Source: an uncultured Bacteroidota bacterium (GTDB taxonomy: Bacteria; Bacteroidota; Bacteroidia; Flavobacteriales_F; PHOS-HE28). From it: a stretch of 64,000 nucleotides of DNA. Shown here piece by piece: positions 34,717-43,311 of this stretch (positions are counted from its first letter, which is position 1; the number at the start of each line of letters is the position of its first letter). The notes under the pieces were generated by a model that searched no databases, was not told the DNA's origin, and saw only the letters and a list, made by a program, of their open reading frames with translations. The DNA is taken from contig CADEDY010000002.1 of the NCBI GenBank assembly GCA_902826215.1, positions 334,824-398,823 on the forward strand, written 5' to 3'. The position numbers and the translations under genes are program-made.

Positions 34717-35511
34717 CTAGGGTGTTGGGGTGGAGGCCGTTCCTCGGCCGAGCGTTTCGTAGAGTTCCTCCAGCTTCGGGATCAGGATGATCTCGGTGCG
34801 ACGGTTCTTCTGGCGACCCTCCTTCGTGCTGTTGTCCGCGATGGGTACGAATTCGCTGCGGCCTGCGGCCGTCACCCGGTGCGGGTCCAGTCCAGCACTG
34901 ATCAGGATGCGCACGATGCTGGTTGCCCGCGCAGTGCTCAGGTCCCAATTATCGCTGAAGCGTGCTTTGTTGATGGGGATGCTGTCCGTGTGACCTTCCA
35001 CCATCATGCTGATGTCACTATTGCTGTTCATGACGACTGCCAATTTTCCCAAAGCTTCCTTGCCTTTCGGCTCCACGGCTGCGCTGCCACTTGGGAACAG
35101 TAGTTTCTCTGAAAGTGACACATAGACCTTGCCGTCACGCATGGACACCGTGAGGTCCTCTGCTTTGAAGTTCACCAAGGCATCGGCTACTTTCTGTCGC
35201 AAGCTGGTCATCGCATCGGTCTGTGCTTTCAACCGACGATCCAGATCATCCATGCGCTTCGCTTTCTCCTGGAGTTCGGCGTCCTTCATGGCCAACTCGC
35301 GTTTGCGTTCGGCCAATTCTTCAGCGGTGAGCTTCGCGTTGTCGGAGAGACCATAGACCTGTGCACGCAGCCCGTGCAGTTGGTCTTCGAAGGCTGCACT
35401 GTCCGCGCGCAGTTGCTGTACGTGCGAGGTTGCCGCACTGTATTTCTTCTTGGATACGCAGCTGGTGGTGATCAACACACCGGCGATCAGGATCAGGGGT
35501 AATGTTCGCAT
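34717..35511 (-). CDS. OmpA-family peptidoglycan-binding lipoprotein
   Basis: 264 residues from the ATG at 35511. The lipoprotein signal ends I-T-T-S-C (C18). A long coiled coil (about 25-120, ELAERKRELAMKDAELQEKAKRM) precedes the OmpA/MotB domain (about 135-250, with LLFPSGSAAV, VEGHTDSIPI, NWDLSTARA and NRRTEIIL). The domain binds meso-diaminopimelate in peptidoglycan and anchors the outer membrane. The acidic and Arg residues needed (D in GHTD, R in STARA) are present. Confidence 0.93.
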   Translation of the reverse strand: MRTLPLILIAGVLITTSCVSKKKYSAATSHVQQLRADSAAFEDQLHGLRAQVYGLSDNAKLTAEELAERKRELAMKDAELQEKAKRMDDLDRRLKAQTDAMTSLRQKVADALVNFKAEDLTVSMRDGKVYVSLSEKLLFPSGSAAVEPKGKEALGKLAVVMNSNSDISMMVEGHTDSIPINKARFSDNWDLSTARATSIVRILISAGLDPHRVTAAGRSEFVPIADNSTKEGRQKNRRTEIILIPKLEELYETLGRGTASTPTP

Positions 35512-35729
35512 ACTGTAGTTCTGTCCATATCCATGCCGATGGTGATCCCCCTTCAAAGCGTTGTTCTAAGTGAGCGGATCCTCCCCGATCATGGGGAATA
35601 GGGCTGCTTCTTCCTCAACTGAATACGCCGTTGCATCGCAAGTGCACATGCCGCACGTAGTTGGACGCTGAGCCTTTTGCATTCGCCCGCTCAACACGTG
35701 CGCATTTGAGGATCCACCCTTTGTGGGTA

Positions 35730-35760
35730 TTGCATTCGGGGCATCATAGGTCTAGCTTCG
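35730..35760 (+). promoter_or_regulatory. Possible promoter of the 35802 gene
   Basis: TTG at 35730-35732 and TAGCTTCG at 35753-35760 are spaced by 20 bp, in keeping with a Bacteroidota -33/-7 pair. The -7 element ends 41 bp before the ATG at 35802. Confidence 0.4.
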
Positions 35761-35801
35761 TTCATGTAACTGATCCACTAACTCCCTAAATCCCCACTAC
35801 G

Positions 35802-36308
35802 ATGGCATTCAGCACCATTCTCGGACAAACTCCTTTGGGCACCACGCTCCCGTCCAACCTCAAAGCGACCATCCCGACCATCATGGCCCTTCCGAAGAAC
35901 ATCCCGCAAGGCTATAACGTTGTCGTGGCGGGCATGCTCCCCAGTTCGAACCCCGGGGTGTACGGTATGGTCTTCGGTTATCAAACACCGGCCGGTACCA
36001 TGGTGGATACGAAGACCACGGGTAGTTGGAAAACGCCTGGAAGCGAGAAGTACAATATGATGAAGGTGATGACCACGACCGACCCCGGAACGCGAAGTGC
36101 GCAGACCGAGTACTGGGAGGTCTGGTACAGCGATGACGATGTGAATAGCGATACGTGGAGTACGGAGGTGGCCATGACCGTGAACGGGACGCAATACCCT
36201 TTCACGTTGACGAAGAAAAGGACCGGCGATGGCTTCGCGGACGAAGCCACTGATGCGGTCACGGAAGCGAAGCTCGAGCCGAACGGATACGATCGGCCTG
36301 TGAAATAG
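35802..36308 (+). CDS. Hypothetical cytosolic or released protein
   Basis: 168 residues without a signal peptide or membrane segment. It begins MAFSTILGQTPLGTTLPS and is rich in Thr, Gly and Pro, with a pattern of beta strands (GYNVVVAGMLPSS, YGMVFGYQTPAG, EYWEVWYSDDD, TVNGTQYPFTLTKKRTG) suggesting a compact beta fold. I do not recognise the family. Its last 50 bp overlap the 3' end of the convergent C1 protease gene. The intergenic region before it (35512-35801) holds only a possible promoter. Confidence 0.78.
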   Translation: MAFSTILGQTPLGTTLPSNLKATIPTIMALPKNIPQGYNVVVAGMLPSSNPGVYGMVFGYQTPAGTMVDTKTTGSWKTPGSEKYNMMKVMTTTDPGTRSAQTEYWEVWYSDDDVNSDTWSTEVAMTVNGTQYPFTLTKKRTGDGFADEATDAVTEAKLEPNGYDRPVK

Positions 36309-37554
36309 CCCGCTCCACACATGGGTCGATGCCCTTTGCCTCCACCCTAGCAACGATGTGCGCCCTTGTACGGCGCACATCTTGTTTTCGGCTGGCCTTG
36401 GTGTAGGTCACTGTTACCAGGTCATCGCCGTTGAAGAACCGCACGGGCTCGTCCTCCTTCAGATCCAAAGCCTCGACAGGAAGCGATGCATGGTTGTTGC
36501 TCACGACCAATGCTACCCGTTCCTGTTCTGGCTCGTGTTGGGCCAAGCCCAGCGTCAAACCATCTATACTCGTGGTTTCGCCTGGTTTCAATTTAGCGCG
36601 CACTTTTCTACGCTCGGAGACCTTGTCCAACACGAATTCCGGCTCGCCCTGCATGGCCGGCGGAGGCAGCGGGTCACGGGCGATGTACGCCTCGGTCACG
36701 TGGCAACCGAAGACATCGTAGCGAAGCCGGCAGAACCCGCCTTCGCCCCAATCGGGTCCCCAGGAATTCATCACCAGAAGGGTGCTATCGGCATCGTCGT
36801 AGCCCACGGCCAACATCGCGTGGCTTCCCGGCATTGAACCAGCGCACGTCGGGTGCCACGAAAATGGTGTGCCGGTGATCGCAGCCCGCCTACCGCCGTA
36901 TTTGAACGCGGTATCGATGCCCATTGCGAATGCGATGGGTGTGCCTTTGGCAAGGTGGTCCCGGAGCTGATCCAGTTCCCAAGGCGTTACCCTTAACGGC
37001 ATGGCCACGCTGCCGCGCAACGCTCGTTGCCGGGTCATAACGCTCACGGGCTGGAAACAACCTTTTGGTGCCGGATCGTACGGCATATCGGCCCATGTGC
37101 AACATCCTTGCTCCATCAGCACGCTGAACACCTTGTCGAAGTGGCTGCCCATGCAGGTCACATCGCTGCTGTCGAATTCCGTCTTCGTCAAGTTGTAGGG
37201 ATAGGCCGGGCTGAAGGTGCGCGTCGGGTCGATCGTCCCGCTGCTGTCCACGGGCGATGTGCCTTGGCGCACAGCTTCTTGATAGGACATCATGCCATAG
37301 GCCAACGTCCAAGCAATGCACGAATTCTGGCGACCTTGATCGCCGGGTGGCGGAAAGTTCGGGCGGAGATCGACGCGCGATGGGAGGTGGGTTCCCTTTG
37401 GCAGACCATTCCACACCTCACTGGGAATGCGCATCAGCGTTGCTCGCGTAGGTAACAACGCGCCATCCATCGGATGCGGATCGAGGTCCTGCCCTGGTAC
37501 CGAGAAGGGTATGTGGATGAACACGAACAGCGCGAATAGGAGGTGGGTTCTCAT
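36259..37554 (-). CDS. Secreted C1 (papain-like) cysteine protease
   Basis: 431 residues with a signal peptide (MRTHLLFALFVFIHIPFSVPGQ). Catalytic residues are all visible: Q73 and C79 in GDQGRQNSCIAW, H245 in GSHAML and N263 in VMNSWGPDWGEGG. The papain domain covers about 55-290, with a C-terminal region of about 140 residues of unknown fold. No separate propeptide is obvious. Its ATG overlaps the stop of the adenylate cyclase gene as ATGA (37551-37554), so it is expressed with the cyclase. Its 3' end overlaps the convergent 35802 gene by 50 bp. Confidence 0.92.
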   Translation of the reverse strand: MRTHLLFALFVFIHIPFSVPGQDLDPHPMDGALLPTRATLMRIPSEVWNGLPKGTHLPSRVDLRPNFPPPGDQGRQNSCIAWTLAYGMMSYQEAVRQGTSPVDSSGTIDPTRTFSPAYPYNLTKTEFDSSDVTCMGSHFDKVFSVLMEQGCCTWADMPYDPAPKGCFQPVSVMTRQRALRGSVAMPLRVTPWELDQLRDHLAKGTPIAFAMGIDTAFKYGGRRAAITGTPFSWHPTCAGSMPGSHAMLAVGYDDADSTLLVMNSWGPDWGEGGFCRLRYDVFGCHVTEAYIARDPLPPPAMQGEPEFVLDKVSERRKVRAKLKPGETTSIDGLTLGLAQHEPEQERVALVVSNNHASLPVEALDLKEDEPVRFFNGDDLVTVTYTKASRKQDVRRTRAHIVARVEAKGIDPCVERAISQADRIRSARASLP

Positions 37555-39344
37555 CCTTTCGTTCTTCTTTCCACGAAATACATCTCCATTTCGCCTTTGC
37601 CTTTCGCTTGGATCTTTCCACGCGGCGTGAAGGTGAATTGCGTTGCCTCCTTCAGAAGAAGGTACGTAGCCTCGCTGATGTTCACCCGACCGGGTTCACC
37701 GGATGATTCCATGCGACTGGCGGTGTTCACGGTATCGCCCCAGATGTCGTACTGGAACTTCTTCACGCCTACGATCCCGGCGACCACCGGTCCCGTATGC
37801 ACACCGATGCGGATCTCGAAGAACGGCTTACCCATTGCGATCTTGCGTGCCTTGCCTTCGGCGATGAAGTCGCGCATTTCCAGTGCCGCTCCTACCACAT
37901 CGTTCGCATGGGTCGTATTCGTAACGGGAAGGCCACCAGCCGCCATGTACGCGTCGCCGATGGTCTTGATCTTCTCGATGCCGTACTTCTCCATGATGTG
38001 GTCGAATGCGCTGAAGCACTCGTGGATGTCCTTCACCAGTTCTTTCGGACTGAGCACTTCGCTGATCGCGGTGAAGCCTTTGAAGTCCGTGAAGAGCACC
38101 GTGACGTGGTCGATCAACCGAGCTTCGGCCTCCCCCTTCGCTTTCAGTTCGGCTGCGACTTCTTCCGGCAGGATATTCAGCAACAGCCCTTCACTGATAT
38201 CCTTCTCGTGTTGTATGGCAGCGCGTGATCGGTGCACGAAGCGCAAACGGCTCCAAAGGCCCAACGCCAAAGCGACCACACCGATACCAGCGAAGAGGTA
38301 GATGTTGCGGGTGCGTTTCAACTGCACTTGGCGCAGCTGTGCGTCAAGCTTCTCCACCTCCAGTTCCTTGATCTGGCGCATGCGTTTCTCGGTATGGTAC
38401 TTCTCACGCACGTCGCTGATGGCACGCACCTTTTCCACATCCAACAAACTATCGCGCAACACCACGTACTGTTGTTGCAGCTCCCATGCACGGTCGTTAT
38501 CGCCTTGTTCGTGTGCGGCTTGGGCCTGACTTCCCACGATCGTGACCTGTAATTGCAGGTCGCCTACAGCGGTGGCCAGAACGAGCGCACTGTCCAGCAG
38601 CATACGCATCTTGGCGGTATGCCCTTGCGCACCGGCCACCGAGGCGAGATTCTGCAAAATGTTCGCACGCAGGGGGCAGTTCACCTCGCGACATATCGCA
38701 AGAGCGTGCTCCAGATGTTGCTCCGCACCTACGTTGTCCAGTTGCATGCCGCGCAGTGCACCACGGTTCATCAGGGCATCGATCTCGTTGATGGCATCGC
38801 CGTTCATTCGCGCCAATTCCTCCAAGGTCTTGAACTGGGCTTCGGCGCCAGCCAGATCACCTTGGTTGGCCAAAGCCACCGCGCGGTTGAAGAGGAGGTC
38901 CGTCTGATGCTTGCTCGAGCGACCAGCGGTGAGCCGACCCAGCGCGAGCGTGCAGATCGAATCGGCCCGGTCGAACTCTTCCAGGCTGAGGTAAACGGAG
39001 GAGAGGTTGAGCGCTACGCGGAAAGGAAGTTCCGGAGCACACTGGTGATCCATCCAGTCGCTTGCGTTCAACAACACAGCAACAGCACTATCCAATTTGC
39101 CCAACGCGTCGTAGCAGGAGCCCATCGCAACGTTGGCTTCGGCCATGTGGCACGTGTCATTCAGTTCGCTGTAGAATTGGAATAGCCGACGGGCCAGCGG
39201 TAGTGTGGCTTCGTAGTCTTCGATCGGGTGCCCGGCAACTTGTTCCAAGGTGCTATCGGCCCAAGCTTTAGTGATCGGTTGCGCATTTCCGAGCCCCGGA
39301 AGAAGGATCAGTATCGGGAACACGGAAGACCAGGAGCGGAGCAT
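37551..39344 (-). CDS. Class III adenylate cyclase with periplasmic TPR domain
   Basis: 597 residues. A signal peptide (MLRSWSSVFPILILLPGLGNA) leads into about 300 residues of TPR-like helical repeats that should lie in the periplasm. One membrane segment follows near 350-365 (YLFAGIGVVALALGLW). The cyclase domain is at about 400-590: LFTDFKGFTAIS, IKTIGDAYMAAGG with the ATP-selecting Lys, and YDIWGDTVNTASRME with the ATP-selecting Asp. Metal and transition-state residues look intact, so it should make cAMP. Such TPR-cyclases are frequent in Bacteroidota but their signal is unknown. Confidence 0.93.
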   Translation of the reverse strand: MLRSWSSVFPILILLPGLGNAQPITKAWADSTLEQVAGHPIEDYEATLPLARRLFQFYSELNDTCHMAEANVAMGSCYDALGKLDSAVAVLLNASDWMDHQCAPELPFRVALNLSSVYLSLEEFDRADSICTLALGRLTAGRSSKHQTDLLFNRAVALANQGDLAGAEAQFKTLEELARMNGDAINEIDALMNRGALRGMQLDNVGAEQHLEHALAICREVNCPLRANILQNLASVAGAQGHTAKMRMLLDSALVLATAVGDLQLQVTIVGSQAQAAHEQGDNDRAWELQQQYVVLRDSLLDVEKVRAISDVREKYHTEKRMRQIKELEVEKLDAQLRQVQLKRTRNIYLFAGIGVVALALGLWSRLRFVHRSRAAIQHEKDISEGLLLNILPEEVAAELKAKGEAEARLIDHVTVLFTDFKGFTAISEVLSPKELVKDIHECFSAFDHIMEKYGIEKIKTIGDAYMAAGGLPVTNTTHANDVVGAALEMRDFIAEGKARKIAMGKPFFEIRIGVHTGPVVAGIVGVKKFQYDIWGDTVNTASRMESSGEPGRVNISEATYLLLKEATQFTFTPRGKIQAKGKGEMEMYFVERRTKG

Positions 39345-39389
39345 TACGGCAATGTACTCCGCTCACGTGAAAGGTACCCGGTGTGTTGC

Positions 39390-39785
39390 TCACGGAACGA
39401 CCTCCTCCAACCAAGCTCGGGCTTCAGCCTCATTCATGAACACCTTCCACGGGAACGTGGGCACACCACGACCCACGGCCAGGCGAGTTATGTGCATGTC
39501 TTCTGCACTGCGCACCAGCCACGCAACGGCTTCGGTATTGGGTTGGGGCGTAACAGTGTAGTGCTCCACCTGCACGATGTCCACATCGAAGTCGATCACC
39601 TCAGGCAGGATCATCAGTACGCGGTGCTTGCCGGACACGCCAAGCTTCGCTCGTACTTGCATGAGTTCCGCGATGCGCGCCGACGTGAATTCCACGCCCG
39701 GTTTGAAACGCACCTCCACCCGGTCCGGTGCGGTGTATGCAAGGGTTGCGATCTCGACTTCCGCCTGTGGGAGAGGAACGGTCAT
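39390..39785 (-). CDS. Hypothetical STAS/DUF7793-like protein
   Basis: 131 residues from the ATG at 39785. No signal peptide. The alternation of strands and helices (VEVRFKPGVEFTSARIAELMQVRAKL, then HRVLMILPEVIDFDVDIVQVEHY, then a C-terminal helix with NEAEARAWLEEV) is like the STAS/SpoIIAA-like proteins that many Bacteroidota carry, but similarity is too weak to name a domain with confidence. It sits 46 bp upstream of the cyclase gene on the same strand and may share its operon. Confidence 0.72.
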   Translation of the reverse strand: MTVPLPQAEVEIATLAYTAPDRVEVRFKPGVEFTSARIAELMQVRAKLGVSGKHRVLMILPEVIDFDVDIVQVEHYTVTPQPNTEAVAWLVRSAEDMHITRLAVGRGVPTFPWKVFMNEAEARAWLEEVVP

Positions 39786-39889
39786 CACGACCAAGGTAGG
39801 GCATGAGATAGACAATGCGCCTCTGTGTGACGAATAGTTGACCGAACGTCAAGCGCCTGCTCGTTCTTCTTTTCGCTTTCGAACGGATC

Positions 39890-40420
39890 CTATCGACAGG
39901 GTACATCCATCGGCACTCGCCCTTCCCACTGGTGGCCGCTCATGACATAGGAGAGGCTATCCGTGAACCGTCGCGTAACGGTGTCCAGGTTGCGGGTGGG
40001 TGTGCAGCGGTCGGTCTTCAGCATACCATTTTCTTGTGAGGTGAACACGAGGTAGTGCTGACCTGGGATGAAGTAGAACCCGCATGCGTCGTGGTCCAAA
40101 GTGGTCGCTACGTCCACGATCATCGTCGCCGATCCTTTCAGCACGCGTTCCACTTGGAAGCGCACGGCCACATGGTCCATGGTGTTGTCCGAAGAATTCT
40201 TCATCCCTCCACGCACGAATACCGTATCCATCTTCACCGGGATACCTTCGAATACGAGGTCAGAACGGCAGAAAGCATCGTCCAGCTGCACGGTGGGACA
40301 ATCGCACGCGGTGGGTCGCGCTGGGGCACTGCGCATGCTCATGAGGGGGAGCACTAGAATGCCGAGGAGGCCGACGAGTGTAGCGAATGGAACGATGCGT
40401 TCGGAGGTAGCTATGGACAT
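39890..40420 (-). CDS. Secreted NTR/TIMP-like domain protein
   Basis: 176 residues from the ATG at 40420; the frame is open to 40588 but without support. One hydrophobic segment near residues 10-27 (FATLVGLLGILVLPLM) is a signal or anchor. The mature part starts ACDCPTVQLDDAFCRSDLVFEG and continues with VAVRFQVERVLKG, DACGFYFIPGQHYLVFTSQENG and DRCTPTRNLD. This Cys arrangement and strand order match bacterial netrin/TIMP-like modules. Known TIMP domains inhibit metalloproteases, but no such activity is shown for bacterial relatives. Confidence 0.75.
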   Translation of the reverse strand: MSIATSERIVPFATLVGLLGILVLPLMSMRSAPARPTACDCPTVQLDDAFCRSDLVFEGIPVKMDTVFVRGGMKNSSDNTMDHVAVRFQVERVLKGSATMIVDVATTLDHDACGFYFIPGQHYLVFTSQENGMLKTDRCTPTRNLDTVTRRFTDSLSYVMSGHQWEGRVPMDVPCR

Positions 40421-40621
40421 GCCAAGGTCCAGTGCAAGGGGCATGCCTCCGTGCGAAGAATGCCCCCGACCGCAAGCTTCTCGCGATGGGCAGAGCCTTG
40501 AGATGATCCCAGTCGGTGTCACTCCCTTGCGGAGTTGTGGAATGCCTTCCACATGGGCAGTACAGGTTGAGTGATCCTTCCACGCCATTGGCTCCGTGGA
40601 TCCATACGAGGATCCTGTCGG

Positions 40622-41131
40622 CTACACCACCAAGGCGGTGAAAGCATCTGCGTCTCCTTCGCCGCGCATCACCCCACCGAATAGGTCGTAGGCGAATTTC
40701 AAGAGCAGGATGGTCCGTTCGTCGATGGGTCGATCGGCAGCCAGAACGGTTTCTGTATGCACTCCGCCTTCGGTGGCCAAGCGGAGGCTCAGCACATCAA
40801 TGTTGTTGGTGTCGCGAATGACCAGCTTGGCCAGTGATTCATTGGTCCACTTTGGTGTGTAGGTCGTGCCACCGGCCAGCACGATCCGTTGCGGTTGGAA
40901 GAAGCCTGCGCTCGTGGTCCGCAGCGCTTCCACACCGTCCCGTTCGATCACGGTGCGCGGAATCCAGAAACCAACGTGGTGCAGTGTGTACAGGTGGCCG
41001 TCGAATGTGGATCGCTTGCTTCCATCGGTCGCGTGTACGATCTCGATCACGTGCTCATCGTAGTGGTATACCTGTGCCCGGTCGGTGCCCAAGCGCCAAC
41101 GGAGTAGGGTGGGGCGTGCGAACGTATCCAT
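40622..41131 (-). CDS. Hypothetical cytosolic beta-rich protein (LURP-one/scramblase-like fold possible)
   Basis: 169 residues from the ATG at 41131 (MDTFARPTLLRWRLG); a longer frame to 41263 lacks a convincing start. No signal peptide. Strand-rich sequence with VYHYDEHVIEIVHATDG, HLYTLHHVGFWIP and a final helix (ILLLKFAYDLFGGVMRG) of the kind that fills tubby or LURP-one barrels. This is a fold guess, not an identification. It is monocistronic by appearance and divergent from the CHU_C protein gene. Confidence 0.7.
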   Translation of the reverse strand: MDTFARPTLLRWRLGTDRAQVYHYDEHVIEIVHATDGSKRSTFDGHLYTLHHVGFWIPRTVIERDGVEALRTTSAGFFQPQRIVLAGGTTYTPKWTNESLAKLVIRDTNNIDVLSLRLATEGGVHTETVLAADRPIDERTILLLKFAYDLFGGVMRGEGDADAFTALVV

Positions 41132-41331
41132 GCTGCAAGTTTCAACGCACAGCGCATAGGACTGTGTAAAGCCCATGTGAAGTTGGATGAGCGGCGTGAG
41201 GATGCCGTGAGCGGGTAGAGCATGGGTTGTTGCGTACGGTATGATGCGCAACTGTTCGGCCATGGGTCACCCATCCGCCCCCGGCCAAGCATCGTTCTTC
41301 CGCAACGACACGTCCTTGATGGGTGAATTCG

Positions 41332-43221
41332 ATGCGCGCCTTGATCCTCGTTCTCGTCTGTTCCGTGCTTGCCCCCTTTGTCATTGCACAATCGCAGCAC
41401 AACTTCTGGGCATTCGGTTTTGGCGCTGGTCTGGATTTCTCCAGCGGATCGCCTGTGCCAGTAAGTACGTCACTCAGTACCGACGAGGGCACTGCAAGCA
41501 TCTGTGATGCTTCTGGGCAGTTGCTGTTCTACACCAACGGCGAGAACGTGTGGGATCGCAACGGCAATGTGATGCCGAATGGCAGTGGGCTATTCGGCAG
41601 TTACTCCACCAGCCAGAGCGCCTTGATCGTACCTTTTCCGGATGACCCACAACGCTACTACATCTTCACAGCACCCGCTGAAGCTGGGCAATGGGTCGGT
41701 CAACCGAACGCGGCATACAGCGTGGTTGATGTGAGCACGAACGTCGGTAACGGCGATGTGGTCTCTGCGAATGTGTTGCTCGACGGACCAGTGACCGAGC
41801 GCCTCACTGCTGCGCGCCATGCGAACGGTCGCGACGTGTGGGTGCTCTATCACCGCGCGGAGAGTGATGCTTTTCTCGCCTACCTCGTCACTTGCGACGG
41901 GGTACAAGGACCGGTGGTTTCCAACATCGGCCGACCGATGATCACCAATGCCGATGGTTCCGGCTCATCGATCATCGGTTGCATGAAGATCAACCAGCAA
42001 GGCACGCGGTTGGCCAGCGCATGGGGGAACCTCGTTCCGTACAGCGTTACCGACTGGTGGTGCGCTACCTATTTCGATTTGCTCGACTTCGACAACAGTA
42101 CGGGACAGCTCACTAACATCCTCAGCGATTCCATCGGCGGAACGCCCGAGCTCTTCAGCCGTGGCTACGGTGTGGAGTTCGCGCCGAACGGCAACGTTGT
42201 GTACATGAGCGATCATGGTCTGTTTAACGGTGGCGGGTATAGCACCATTCGCCAATACGACCTCGCAAATGCTGATCCCATGAATACCGAGTACGTGGTG
42301 GCCAACGGCTTTCAGGCCTTCGGTAGTTTGCAGCTCGCACCCGATGGTAGCATATACAGTGCCCGCCTCAATGGCGCCACCTACCTCAGCGCCATCACCG
42401 CACCGGATGTCGTAGGGCCATCATGCAGCTACTTGGACTACGCCGTGAGCCTTGGTGCAAACGTCAGCACTTGGGGTTTGCCCAACCATTGGGATACTTA
42501 TCCCGATCCACCGCCGGATGACCCCATCGCCCTGCATGATACACTGGTTTGCGCCGACGGCGAACCGATCACGTTGGATGCCACATGGAGCCATCCCTTC
42601 CAAACGCCGACCTATCTGTGGAGCACCGGTGAAACGAGCGCGAGCATCACCGTGAACACCAGCGGCCGGTATACCGTGGAAGTCCAACTGCCATGTAGCA
42701 CCTTGGTGGATACCGTGGACGTGCAATTCGGCGGCACACCCATCGACCTCGGTGCTGATGTGAGCACATGCGACGATGTACCTGTGACGCTGGATCCCGG
42801 GCCACTATCCGGCAGTACGGTATGGAATACCGGCGACACCACTGCCAGCATCGTCGTGGAGGAACCAGGTACCTATACGCTCTACCTTATTGATACGCTT
42901 GGATGCACGAGCAGTGATGCGGTCACGGTGACCACTCGCAACTGTGCATGTCCGCTCTACCTGCCGACTGCTTTCACACCGAACGGCGATGGCATCAACG
43001 ATGTGCTCGCGGCGGGCATGGACTGTTCACCCACCTCCTTCGAGCTGGAGCTCTTTGACCGTTGGGGCCACCGTGTCCACCGCACCACTGATCCCACCTT
43101 CGCATGGACCGGCGATGAATTGCCGATCGGGGTGTATGCCTACATACTACGTTACGCTTGGGAAGCGCAGGACGGCGAACGCAACATGCGGCGCAGTGGG
43201 AATGTGACCTTGGTGCGTTGA
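41332..43221 (+). CDS. Secreted protein with gliding-motility-associated (CHU_C) T9SS type B sorting domain
   Basis: 629 residues from the ATG at 41332; a GTG three codons earlier is in frame. Signal peptide ends near VIAQS. A seven-bladed-like beta-propeller fills about 20-385 (LFYTNGENVWDRNGNVMPNG is a family hallmark, then LAPDGSIYSARL). Two Ig-like repeats follow (YLWSTGETSASITVNTSGRYTV, and VWNTGDTTASIVVEEPGTYTL). The type B domain at about 535-629 starts LPTAFTPNGDGINDVL and contains ELFDRWGHRVHRT. It is exported by the type IX system. Family members are often surface proteins of unknown function. Confidence 0.92.
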   Translation: MRALILVLVCSVLAPFVIAQSQHNFWAFGFGAGLDFSSGSPVPVSTSLSTDEGTASICDASGQLLFYTNGENVWDRNGNVMPNGSGLFGSYSTSQSALIVPFPDDPQRYYIFTAPAEAGQWVGQPNAAYSVVDVSTNVGNGDVVSANVLLDGPVTERLTAARHANGRDVWVLYHRAESDAFLAYLVTCDGVQGPVVSNIGRPMITNADGSGSSIIGCMKINQQGTRLASAWGNLVPYSVTDWWCATYFDLLDFDNSTGQLTNILSDSIGGTPELFSRGYGVEFAPNGNVVYMSDHGLFNGGGYSTIRQYDLANADPMNTEYVVANGFQAFGSLQLAPDGSIYSARLNGATYLSAITAPDVVGPSCSYLDYAVSLGANVSTWGLPNHWDTYPDPPPDDPIALHDTLVCADGEPITLDATWSHPFQTPTYLWSTGETSASITVNTSGRYTVEVQLPCSTLVDTVDVQFGGTPIDLGADVSTCDDVPVTLDPGPLSGSTVWNTGDTTASIVVEEPGTYTLYLIDTLGCTSSDAVTVTTRNCACPLYLPTAFTPNGDGINDVLAAGMDCSPTSFELELFDRWGHRVHRTTDPTFAWTGDELPIGVYAYILRYAWEAQDGERNMRRSGNVTLVR

Positions 43222-43311
43222 CCCTTTTCGGAACCGCCTAGGGATCCATTCAAGTTGTTATCCAACATTGCCGATCACTGCCATTTTGGACATCCTCTCT
43301 ACATTGGTTGG

